Shown one piece after another: positions 18,354 through 27,700 of a stretch of DNA of 64,000 nucleotides (positions are counted from its first letter, which is position 1; each line of letters opens with the position of its first letter). The stretch covers positions 1 through 64,000 of the forward strand of contig NZ_ASJA01000002.1 of the NCBI RefSeq assembly GCF_000412185.1. The letters run 5' to 3'. Below the pieces are notes generated by a model that did not search any database, had not been told where the DNA came from, and was given only the letters and a program-made list of their open reading frames with translations. Source of the DNA: Euryhalocaulis caribicus (GTDB lineage: Bacteria > Pseudomonadota > Alphaproteobacteria > Caulobacterales > Maricaulaceae). The translations under genes were made by a program, and so were the position numbers.

Positions 18354-21300
18354 ATGGCGCTTTTGATGGGCGACGCCGATAACAACACTCTGGTCGGCTC
18401 GGAAGACGACGACCTCATTTATGGCGAAAGCGGAAATGACGACCTTTCCGGTCTCGGCGGCGACGATTTCATCGTCGGCGGCCATGATAACGACCAGATA
18501 GACGGCGGCGCGGGCGGCGACGAACTCGTTGGCGGCGGCGGCATGGATACCATTGAGGGCGGCGCGGGCGACGATACGATCAAGGGCGGCGCCGGCGACG
18601 ATTATCTTCTGGGTGACGCCGGGAACGACAAGATCCGCGGCGGGAACGGCTATGACTTCATCGTCGGCGGGGCGGATAATGACTTGCTGTTCGGGGAAAG
18701 CGGCCGCGACCAGATTTATGGCGGAACCGGCTCCGACACGCTGAATGGCGGCGAGGATAATGACGACCTGTTCGGCGGCGAGGGCAACGACCTCCTGATC
18801 GGCTTCACCGGCTGGGATGATCTGTTCGGCGGCGCCGGCGCGGACCGCCTGCTCGGCGGCGCGGATCGCGATAACCTGTTCGGCGGCGATGGCGGCGACA
18901 CCCTGAAGGGCGGCGCGGACGCCGACAGTCTCTATGGCGACAGCGGCGCGGACCGCCTTTTTGGACAGGACGGCGACGACCGCGCTTTTGGCGGCATCGG
19001 CAATGACCAGCTGATCGGCGGGGCCGGCGCAGACCGTCTGCTCGGCGATGAGGGCGACGACGTGCTGCGCGGGGGCACTGGAAACGACAAGCTGTTTGGC
19101 GGGACCGGCCAGGATGTGCTGCAGGGCGGCGCGGGCGGCGACACGCTCTATGGCGGCGCCGATAGCGACCTCCTGCGTGGCGGGTCCGGGGCGGACACGC
19201 TCTATGGCAATGGCGGCAATGATACATTGCGGGGCGAAGCCGGGGGCGATGTTGTCAGGGGCGGCGCGGGCGACGACGTGCTCCTCGGCGAAACCGGCAG
19301 CGACAGGCTCTATGGCGAAGCCGGGGCGGACAACCTCGTCGGCGGCGCGGACAATGACCAGCTCCATGGCGGCGATGACGGCGACATCCTGACCGGCGGC
19401 GCAGGCGATGACGCGCTGGACGGCGGCGCGGGTGGCGACAATCTGTTCGGCGGCGCTGGCGCAGACCGCTTCATCTTCTCCAGCGCAGCGGATACCGCGC
19501 CCTTTGGCTCGGGGCGCGACACCATCAAGGATTTCACCAGCGGCGAAGACAGCATCGACCTCTCCCGCATCGACGCCATCGCCGCTACCGGCGCGAATGA
19601 CGCCTTCACGATCGTCGGCGCCTTCTCCGGGACGGCGGGCGAGCTCACCATCTCCGCCCTCGCAGGCGGCAACCTCGTGGCGGGCGACACGGACGGCGAC
19701 GGCAACGCCGATTTCGCAATCTACGTCCTCGGCGACGCGCCGGTGGAGGATGACCTAAATCTCGGCGGGCCCGCCCCGGTGATAGACCTCACCCTGTTAC
19801 GGCAGGATCTGGGTTTTATTATTCAGGGAGACGCGGCGTTCGACGCGGCCGGTATGGATGTTGCGGCGGCGGGAGACGTCAATGGCGATGGATTTGAAGA
19901 CATTATTATCGGCGCGCCGGGCGCCGAGTCGAATGATCCCGACTATACCGGCGAAGCCTATGTGATTTTCGGAACCGATCAGGGCTTCGGAGCAATCGAC
20001 GCCTCCAATCGTAACGTCATCGACCTGACAAGCCTTTCCGCAAGCGAAGGCTTCGTGCTGCAAGACAGTTTTGCACGCACTTTCCAGTTTAACGGCTTGT
20101 CCGCCGCGGGCGATATCAATGGCGACGGGCTCGGCGATCTCGTAATCGCGGGGGCCGCCAGCGAAGGCGTCTATGTCGTCTTCGGGTCTGACAGTGGTTT
20201 CGGCGCATTGGTCGACCATGAGGGGCACGACCGCCAAACGCTCGACCTCTCCGCGATGTCTTCGGAAGAAGGTTTCCTGATCGCCACTGAAGGCCGGTCC
20301 GTTTCAAGCGCCGGCGATCTGAACGGTGATGGCTTCGACGATCTCGTCATTGGCTCGCCGGATGAGGGCGGCGGAAGCGATTCCGTTGGCGCGGCCATCG
20401 TTATTTTCGGGACTGACCAGGGTTTTGGCTCTCCGGACGCTGACGCGGGGACTCCCGATCTGGTGCTCGACGACGATACGCTGACAGCCGGGGAAGGGTT
20501 CGTCATTATAGGCGAGGCTGGCTCTGCCTACAGCCCCGAGACCGGACTCACCGTTTCGGGAGCCGGCGATCTGAACGGCGATGGCTTTGATGACCTTGTG
20601 ATCGGCGCCCCGAACGCTTCATCAGCCATCGATGACGGGGCCCTTACTGGCAACGCCTATGTAATTTTCGGAACGGATCAGGGCTTCGGCGCGCCCGGCG
20701 GCGATGGGCGTCAGACGCTGGATCTGGCGAATCTGGCGCCTGAGGAGGGATTCACGATCTCCTCACAGGAAGCGGCGCGGCACGCATGGAGCGTGTCGTC
20801 TGCAGGCGATATCAATAATGACGGTTTCGATGACCTTCTGATCGCTACCCCTTACGCCGACATCTACGTCGAGCCGGACGTGATCCGGAATCTTGGCGAC
20901 ACCTACGTTATTTACGGCTCGGAATCCGGATTTGGCTATCTGGATAGCGATGGCCGTCAGTACATGGATCTTTCGGCGCTTGCGCCATCAGAGGGCTTCA
21001 TCATTCGCGGCGCGTCCGGGGACGACTTCGCCGGATACCGGGTATCGAACGCTGGCGACGTCAATGGCGACGGTCTCGGCGATATCCTTGTCGGCGCGCC
21101 ACTGTCAGGGGCCGCAGGCGCAGAGGCGGGTTCGGCCTATATCGTGTTCGGGTCCAATGGCGGTTTCGGCTCGCTTGACGAACAGGGCCGCCGGGTTCTG
21201 GATCTGGGCGGCCTGTCATCGAGCGAGGGCGTCGTCATTCACGGCGACGGACGCACAGACCGCGCCGGGTTCGATGTCTCCGCCGCTGGAGACATAAATG

Positions 21301-23546
21301 GCGACGGCTTTGACGATGTTCTGATCGGCGCCTATCAGGGCGATGATGGCGGGACCAACGCCGGCGAAGCTTATGTCCTCTTCGGCCGGGCTGATTTCAC
21401 GGATATCTACCAGGGGCCCAACACGCCGCCCGCCTTCACCTCTTCCGCGTCAGTCTCGACCCCTGAACATTACGTCCAGACCGGCTATTTCGTCACCGCA
21501 TCCGATCCAGATAATCACCCGCTTGACTATTTCGTCTCCGGCGGCGCGGACGCTTCCCTTTTCAAACTTGTTCACGGCAGCTGGGCGCTGGATTTCAAGA
21601 CGGCGCCGGATTTTGAAAACCCTGCGGACGCTGACGGCGATAATGTCTACGAGGTGGAGATCAGTGTCACGGACGGCCAATCCACGGTCGCCCGTACAAT
21701 CGAGTTCACCGTCACCGACCAAGTGGAAGCGCCCGTTATCGACCTTACAACGCTCTCCGCCGCCGACGGCTTTATCGTTCAGGGCGACCCGGCTTTCGGA
21801 CAGCTCGGCGTGAACGTGGCTGCCGGGGGCGACTTGAATTTCGATGGCGTCGATGACCTGCTGCTCGCCGCGAGTGGCGAGGCCTATGCCATATATGGCT
21901 CGGATTCAGGTTTTGGCTCTCCCGATGCCTCAGCGCGTCAGGTTATTGACCTGGTCACGCTCCCCGCAGCAGAGGGACTGATTGTTCAGGACGGCGGCGA
22001 GGCGCAGCTTGGCGGCGACGTCTCCGTGCTTGGCGACATCAATGGCGACGGTCTGGCCGACCTGGCGTTCGGCGCGCCGAACGCCGATGTCAGCGGCTCC
22101 CGTGACGGCAAGGTCTATATCCTGTTTGGCGGCGAAACCGCCCCCGGACAACCGGATGCCGGCCGCCAGGTTCTGGATGTCTCCAATATGTCGTCATCTG
22201 AGGGCTTCACGATCACTGGCGCGCCCGGGGGCGAGGAGCCCGGTTATAGCGTGTCCGGCGCGGGCGATATCAATGGCGACGGAATCGATGATCTGATTAT
22301 CGGCGCGCGATGGGCTGAACATGGCAACAGCATTCCCCGCCCGGGAGCGGCCTATGTCATTTTCGGCTCCGATGAAGGCTTCGGACAGGTTTCCGGCGGA
22401 CAGTCCTCTCTGGACCTGTCCGCTCTGGGGTCGGACGAGGGCTTCGTGATAGAAGGCGCGTCATGGTTTGACGACGCCGGAACAAGCGTTTCTGGCGGCG
22501 GCGATTTCAATAATGACGGATTCGATGATCTCATCGTAGGCGCGCCGGGCGCCGAAGTGGATGGCGTCTCCGGCGCTGGAGCCGCCTACCTGATATTCGG
22601 CAGCGACCAGGGGTATGGCGCGCCGGATTCTCTCGGGCGGCAATCCATCAATGTCGGCGATCTGGGTGCGGACGACGGATTCCTGATTGTTTCAGGACCA
22701 AGCGGTGTCGGGCAAAGCGTCTCCATTACCGGCGATGTGAATGGCGATGGATTCGATGATCTCCTTGTTGGTTCAAGCGAATCCTATGTGATTTACGGAA
22801 CCAGCCAGCCTTTCACTGATACGGACAATTATGGACGTATTCAGGTCGACGGCCGTTATCTGGAAGCGTCGGAAGGTTTTGTCATAAAAGGCGCGGCGAG
22901 CGGAGACGACGCCGGTTTCAGCGTTTCCGGGGCCGGAGATGTAAACGGTGACGGTTTCGCCGATATGGTGATTGGCGCGCCCCATGCTGATGAAGGCGGC
23001 GACTCCGCCGGCGCCGCTTATATTATATTCGGATCTGACGCAGGGTTTGGCCAGCCTGACGATGCGGGCCGGCAAGTCATTGACCTTGCACTGCTCACGG
23101 CATCCGAAGGCGTGATCATTCAGGGCGATATGACCGGGGATCTCGCCGGGTGGAGCGTCTCCGGAGCTGGCGACCTCGACGATGATGGTTTTGACGATGT
23201 TGTGATCGGCGCGCGCAATGGCGATGACGGCGGCAACATCGCCGGTGAAGCTTACATTATCTATGGCCGGTCAGATTTCTCCTCGGAGGAAGCTTTCCTT
23301 GCGGAACAAAAGGATCTGGCCGCCTTCGAGGACGGGCAGGCTGCATCCGGCACAGAACCGGATCACCCCCTCCCCTCCAACGGCACCTCCGCCCCGCCGC
23401 CCGAGCCGCCGCTCGCCAATTTCTCCGAAGCCATGGACGCGGCGCTGGCCGGACAGATGTCGGAGATTGCCGGGCGGTTCGGGCTGGGCCTTGGCGGGGA
23501 AGACGCGCCGTTCGCCAGCTGGGCGCCAGATACGGACTGGTTCTGA
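18354..23546 (+). CDS. RTX calcium-binding protein with two FG-GAP beta-propellers and a cadherin-like domain
   Basis: A 1730-residue Asp/Gly-rich protein. Residues about 8-375 are back-to-back RTX nonapeptides (GGxGxDxLx) that bind calcium as a parallel beta-roll; 375-470 is a serralysin C-like cap (GRDTIKDFTSGEDSIDL). Residues 475-1020 hold seven FG-GAP repeats with DxNGDGxDD calcium loops, 1022-1123 a cadherin-like domain (TASDPDNHPLDYFVSGG), and 1124-1640 seven more FG-GAP repeats. The tail has a Pro-rich linker, an amphipathic helix and ends DTDWF. No Sec signal is seen; type I secretion is likely by family, but no exporter is nearby. RTX repeats at the N-terminus are unusual. Target or function unknown. 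Confidence 0.9.
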   Translation: MALLMGDADNNTLVGSEDDDLIYGESGNDDLSGLGGDDFIVGGHDNDQIDGGAGGDELVGGGGMDTIEGGAGDDTIKGGAGDDYLLGDAGNDKIRGGNGYDFIVGGADNDLLFGESGRDQIYGGTGSDTLNGGEDNDDLFGGEGNDLLIGFTGWDDLFGGAGADRLLGGADRDNLFGGDGGDTLKGGADADSLYGDSGADRLFGQDGDDRAFGGIGNDQLIGGAGADRLLGDEGDDVLRGGTGNDKLFGGTGQDVLQGGAGGDTLYGGADSDLLRGGSGADTLYGNGGNDTLRGEAGGDVVRGGAGDDVLLGETGSDRLYGEAGADNLVGGADNDQLHGGDDGDILTGGAGDDALDGGAGGDNLFGGAGADRFIFSSAADTAPFGSGRDTIKDFTSGEDSIDLSRIDAIAATGANDAFTIVGAFSGTAGELTISALAGGNLVAGDTDGDGNADFAIYVLGDAPVEDDLNLGGPAPVIDLTLLRQDLGFIIQGDAAFDAAGMDVAAAGDVNGDGFEDIIIGAPGAESNDPDYTGEAYVIFGTDQGFGAIDASNRNVIDLTSLSASEGFVLQDSFARTFQFNGLSAAGDINGDGLGDLVIAGAASEGVYVVFGSDSGFGALVDHEGHDRQTLDLSAMSSEEGFLIATEGRSVSSAGDLNGDGFDDLVIGSPDEGGGSDSVGAAIVIFGTDQGFGSPDADAGTPDLVLDDDTLTAGEGFVIIGEAGSAYSPETGLTVSGAGDLNGDGFDDLVIGAPNASSAIDDGALTGNAYVIFGTDQGFGAPGGDGRQTLDLANLAPEEGFTISSQEAARHAWSVSSAGDINNDGFDDLLIATPYADIYVEPDVIRNLGDTYVIYGSESGFGYLDSDGRQYMDLSALAPSEGFIIRGASGDDFAGYRVSNAGDVNGDGLGDILVGAPLSGAAGAEAGSAYIVFGSNGGFGSLDEQGRRVLDLGGLSSSEGVVIHGDGRTDRAGFDVSAAGDINGDGFDDVLIGAYQGDDGGTNAGEAYVLFGRADFTDIYQGPNTPPAFTSSASVSTPEHYVQTGYFVTASDPDNHPLDYFVSGGADASLFKLVHGSWALDFKTAPDFENPADADGDNVYEVEISVTDGQSTVARTIEFTVTDQVEAPVIDLTTLSAADGFIVQGDPAFGQLGVNVAAGGDLNFDGVDDLLLAASGEAYAIYGSDSGFGSPDASARQVIDLVTLPAAEGLIVQDGGEAQLGGDVSVLGDINGDGLADLAFGAPNADVSGSRDGKVYILFGGETAPGQPDAGRQVLDVSNMSSSEGFTITGAPGGEEPGYSVSGAGDINGDGIDDLIIGARWAEHGNSIPRPGAAYVIFGSDEGFGQVSGGQSSLDLSALGSDEGFVIEGASWFDDAGTSVSGGGDFNNDGFDDLIVGAPGAEVDGVSGAGAAYLIFGSDQGYGAPDSLGRQSINVGDLGADDGFLIVSGPSGVGQSVSITGDVNGDGFDDLLVGSSESYVIYGTSQPFTDTDNYGRIQVDGRYLEASEGFVIKGAASGDDAGFSVSGAGDVNGDGFADMVIGAPHADEGGDSAGAAYIIFGSDAGFGQPDDAGRQVIDLALLTASEGVIIQGDMTGDLAGWSVSGAGDLDDDGFDDVVIGARNGDDGGNIAGEAYIIYGRSDFSSEEAFLAEQKDLAAFEDGQAASGTEPDHPLPSNGTSAPPPEPPLANFSEAMDAALAGQMSEIAGRFGLGLGGEDAPFASWAPDTDWF

Positions 23547-23601
23547 TCGCTTGCGGCGGTTTGCGGCTTTTCCAGCCGCGCATGTCCGTTAGGATGCGCC
23601 G

Positions 23602-24663
23602 ATGACCGGGACGAAAACCGCCGAAAAGCCTGCGCTTGAAATCGACGCCTCGCGCGGTTTCCCCTCATGGCTGGCCGATTTCGGGGCCTCGCTGGCCTTC
23701 ACCACCTATCAGGTGGGCAAGCTGCTGTTTATCGGGGTGAAGCCCGACGGCTCTCTGTGGGTTCACAACCGCAATTTCGGCCGCTGCCTTGGCATGGCCG
23801 CGGACGGGGATGCGTTGTGGGTGTCCAGCGATGTCCAGATTTACCGTTTGAATGACGCCATGGCCGGCAACGCCGCGCCCGCCGGGGTGGAGGGGGACGC
23901 CTTCTATATCCCCCAGATGAGCTATTTTACGGGCGATCTGGACGTGCACGACCTGATCGCCGCCGATGGAAAACCGCCCGTCTTCGTCAACACGCTGTTC
24001 AACTGCCTGGCGACGGTCAGCGAGACGGCCAGTTTCAAGCCGCTCTGGCGTCCGCCCTTCATCACCGAAATGAAGGCGGAGGATCGCTGTCACCTGAACG
24101 GCGTGGCGATGGAAGACGGCGCGCCGCGCTATGTCACGGCCATATCCGAGAGCGACACGTTCGACGGCTGGCGCGATCACCGGCGCGATGGCGGCGTGGT
24201 GATTGACGTTAAAACCGGCGAGGTCATCGCCCGGGGCCTGTCCATGCCGCACTCCCCGCGCCTGCATGAGGGCAGGATATGGCTGTGCAATTCCGGCCAG
24301 GGCGAGCTGGGCTTTGTCGACCCTGACACCGGCCGGTTCGAGCCCGTCGCCTTCTGCCCCGGCTATATGCGCGGCCTGTCGATCCATAACGGCGTGGCGG
24401 CGGTCGGCCTGTCCCTGCCGCGCGAGAACAAGACCTTTTCCGGCCTGCCCCTTCAGGGCGAGCTGGAGCGGCGCAAGGTGGAGCCGCGCTGTGGCGTCTA
24501 TTTCATCGAACTGGCGACCGGCACGGTCCTCCATTCGGTGACCATAAGGGGCGTGATCAGCGAACTTTACGACGTTCTCTTCCTGCCCGGCCGTCTCCAG
24601 CCCGGCGCGCTGGGCCCCGGTAACGAGGCACTGAAACGCACCGTTTCAATCGCGGGCGGCTGA
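23602..24663 (+). CDS. TIGR03032 / DUF4915 family protein
   Basis: A 353-residue protein of the TIGR03032 family, whose function is not known. The family's N-terminal pattern is clear (WLADFGASLAFTTYQVGKL, then VHNRNFGRCLGMA), as are RCHLNGVAMEDGAPRYVTA, MPHSPRLHEGRIWLCNSGQG and FCPGYMRGLSI. The repeated strands suggest a six-bladed beta-propeller. No signal peptide, so probably cytoplasmic. It lies between the two large RTX genes on the same strand, 55 bp after the first. A role in making or modifying the RTX proteins is possible but is only inferred from position. Confidence 0.85.
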   Translation: MTGTKTAEKPALEIDASRGFPSWLADFGASLAFTTYQVGKLLFIGVKPDGSLWVHNRNFGRCLGMAADGDALWVSSDVQIYRLNDAMAGNAAPAGVEGDAFYIPQMSYFTGDLDVHDLIAADGKPPVFVNTLFNCLATVSETASFKPLWRPPFITEMKAEDRCHLNGVAMEDGAPRYVTAISESDTFDGWRDHRRDGGVVIDVKTGEVIARGLSMPHSPRLHEGRIWLCNSGQGELGFVDPDTGRFEPVAFCPGYMRGLSIHNGVAAVGLSLPRENKTFSGLPLQGELERRKVEPRCGVYFIELATGTVLHSVTIRGVISELYDVLFLPGRLQPGALGPGNEALKRTVSIAGG

Positions 24664-24693
24664 CCGTACCGGCGACAATCTTCGCCTCCCCGC

Positions 24694-24736
24694 TCTGGCC
24701 CCGCGCCGCTGGCTGCACTAACCTGCGTTTGCAATC
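24694..24736 (+). promoter_or_regulatory. Candidate promoter of RTX gene 2 (shared element, copy 2)
   Basis: TCTGGCCC-N9-GGCTGCACTAACCTGCGT-N2-GCAATC, matching the element before RTX gene 1 in sequence and spacing. Candidate boxes: CTGGCC at 24695-24700 and TAACCT at 24719-24724, spacer 18 bp, 39 bp before the ATG. The conservation across two intergenic regions with otherwise different sequence suggests function. Confidence 0.5.
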
Positions 24737-24763
24737 AAAAGTACGGGCGGGGGGATATTCCGT

Positions 24764-27700
24764 ATGTCGGTTATCAATGGCACAGACGGCAATGACCGGC
24801 TGGTGGGGGACACCGGCGCGGATCAGCTTTACGGCGCGGCGGGCGACGATGATCTGTATGGCGGGGCCGGAAACGATTCGCTGTACGGCAATGCCGGCGC
24901 GGACACCCTGCACGGCCAGGCGGGGTCGGACCTGCTGGTGGGCGGCGCGGGCCGCGACTATCTCTATGGCGGCGATGATAACGACATGCTGTTCGGCGGC
25001 GATGGCGATGACGTGCATCGCGCCGGCGCCGGCGCGGATCTGGCGCGCGGCGACGCGGGCCAGGACCTCATCTATGGCGGCGAAGGCGACGATAATCTCA
25101 AGGGCGGCGCCGGGGCCGACACGCTGTTCGGCGAGACCGGCGCGGATCGTTTGTTCGGCGAAGGCGGGCTCGACACGCTTTTCGGGGGCGACGGCGACGA
25201 CAAGCTGTTCGGCAACGGCAACGCCGACATTCTCTACGGCGGAGCCGGTTCGGACCTGATCGAGGGCGGCGTCGGCGACGACCGGCTCTTTGGCGGCGCG
25301 CAGAATGACACCCTCGTCGCCGGGCCCGGCAATGACAGCGCCTATGGCGGCGACGGCAATGACCAGCTTCTCGGCGCCAGCGGCGCGGACCGCTTCTTCG
25401 GCGGCGCGGGCGATGACGTCCTCAAAGGAAAAACAGGTTCAGACAGCCTCTATGGCGGCTCCGGCGCCGACAAGCTCAAGGGCGGAGACGGGGATGACAC
25501 GCTGCTGGGCGGCCGGGCGCGAGACGTGCTGTTCGGAGGAAGCGGCGCTGACAGCTTTGTCTATCTGACCGCGGCGGAAAGCGCCGCGGGGGGCGGCGGC
25601 CGCGACATCATTGTCGACTTCGAAAGCGGCGCCGATGTTATCGACCTTCTCGGGGTGGATGCGGACAGCAATCGCGTCGGCAATCAGGGCTTCGATTTCA
25701 TCGCCACCGCCTTTTCCGGAAGCGGCGCCGAATTACGCATCATCGACCAGGTCGGCCGCTCCCTCCTGCAGGCCGATATCGATGGCGACGCCAACGCCGA
25801 TTTCGAAATTCTCATCTATGGCGATGCGCCGCTTGAAAGCGATTTCGTCTTGAAAGAAGCGGCGCCGGTTCTGGATTTGGCGACGCTGCCGCCGGATCTC
25901 GGCTTCATCATTCAGGGCGATACGGAAGGCAACGGCGCAGGTTATGACGTATCAGACGCGGGAGATCTGAACGCCGACGGATTTGCCGATCTTGTTGTCG
26001 GCGCGCCCGGCGCAGGCGATGGCGGCGCGGCCTACGTGATTTTCGGAACGGACCAGGGATTCGGCGCGCCGGACGGTGGGCGTCAGGTTCTGGACCTGAC
26101 AGGGTTGTCGGCCGGCGCGGGCCTGATCATCCAGGCCCATGAAGCCAATGACAGCACGGGTTTCAGCGTCTCCTCGGCAAAGGACGTGAACGGCGACGGA
26201 ATCAACGACCTGGTGGTCGCCGCAGCGGGGGAGGGTCAGGACTCTCTGGAAGGCAGCGAGGTCTACGTCATCTTTGGCGCGGCGGATGGGCCGGGCGAAA
26301 CACAAGGCGGCCAGCGAATCCTTGATCTGACGGACCTGTCCCCGTCCGAAGGTTTCTTGATCAGGGGCGATGCGCCCTATCAGGACGCGGGGCACAGCGT
26401 GGCCGGTCTCGGCGATATCAATGGCGACGGCCTGGGCGATATCGCCTTTGGCGCGCCGGGGGTCGGGCCGCGCAGCGGCGAAGCCTATGTCATCTATGGC
26501 TCGGACAGCGGCTTTGGGTCGCCCGATGAATATGGGCGCTCACTCATAGACGTGACGAATTTCACGCCCGATGAAGGCTTTGTCATTCGTGGTGACGATA
26601 ACGGGGCCGAAGTCGGCTTCGATATCTCCACGGCGGGCGATATCAACGGGGACGGGTTCGCCGACCTCATGGTCAGCGCGCCGGAAAGCGATGTCCCGGG
26701 ACCGGCGACGGGCGAAGTCTATGTGCTCTTTGGCGGCGATGATGGATTCGGCGCGCCAGAAGACGGCCGGCAGGTGGTCGATGTTTCGGCGCTGTCCTGG
26801 CCGGATGGATTTGTCATCGAAGGCGCCGATGAACGCGACAAGGTCGGGTACGACATATCGGCGGCAGGCGACGTCAATGGCGACGGGTTCGATGACCTGA
26901 TCGTGGGTTCGCATCTGGGCGATGATGGCGGGTCCGGCGCAGGCGAAGCCTATGTGGTCTTTGGCGATGACGGACTGATCGGCGATCCGACCCGCGGCCG
27001 CCGTGTTCTAGATCTCTCGGACCTGACCTCCGACAAGGGCATCGTCATCCGGGGTGAAGTCGCAGGCGACAATCTCGGATACAGCGTGTCGGGCGCCGGG
27101 GATGTCAACGGCGATGGATTTGCCGATCTGATTGTCGCCGCCCACAAGGCCAGCCCCTCCGGCGAAAAATCGGGACAGGCCTATCTGGTTTTTGGCTCGT
27201 CCCGTGCTTTCGAACTTGATGAAGACGGCCGGCAGGTTCTGGACCTGTCCGAGATGTCTGCCGGGCAAGGCGTTGAGATCCTGGGCGACGCGCCCTTTGA
27301 TCGTCTGGGATGGAGCGCTTCAGCCGCGGGCGATATCAATAATGACGGTTATGACGACATCGTCATAGGCGCTCAGCATGGGGATGACGGCGGCGTCAAC
27401 GCCGGCGAGGCCTATGTCATTTATGGCGGGCTGCATTTCGCCGCCGGCGACGCGCCCGTGATCAGTCTGGAGAGCCTTGCCCCTGAAGCCGGATTCGTCG
27501 TGCAGACGCCCGGCGCGGGGAACAGCCTGGCCGGGGGCGGAGACTTCAATGATGACGGCGTTGCCGACTTCATCATTGGCGGCGTTGCCGGTGAGCCGGG
27601 CGGCGGCGCGCCCGGCGGCTCCTATGTAATCTTTGGCGGCAATACCTCGCTGGGCGCCATTCAGGACGGCAGACAGGTCTTCGATCCGTCAATGATCGAC

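Noticed and set aside
18354-19500. Tandem DNA repeats in the RTX region as a possible CRISPR or minisatellite
   Set aside because: The repetition is at the protein level (nonapeptides) with varied codons; there are no identical spaced repeats.
24694-24736. Sigma-54 promoter reading of the shared RTX element (TGGC ... TGC)
   Set aside because: The spacing and the missing TTGC at -12 do not fit; a sigma-70-type pair at 18 bp explains all three copies better.
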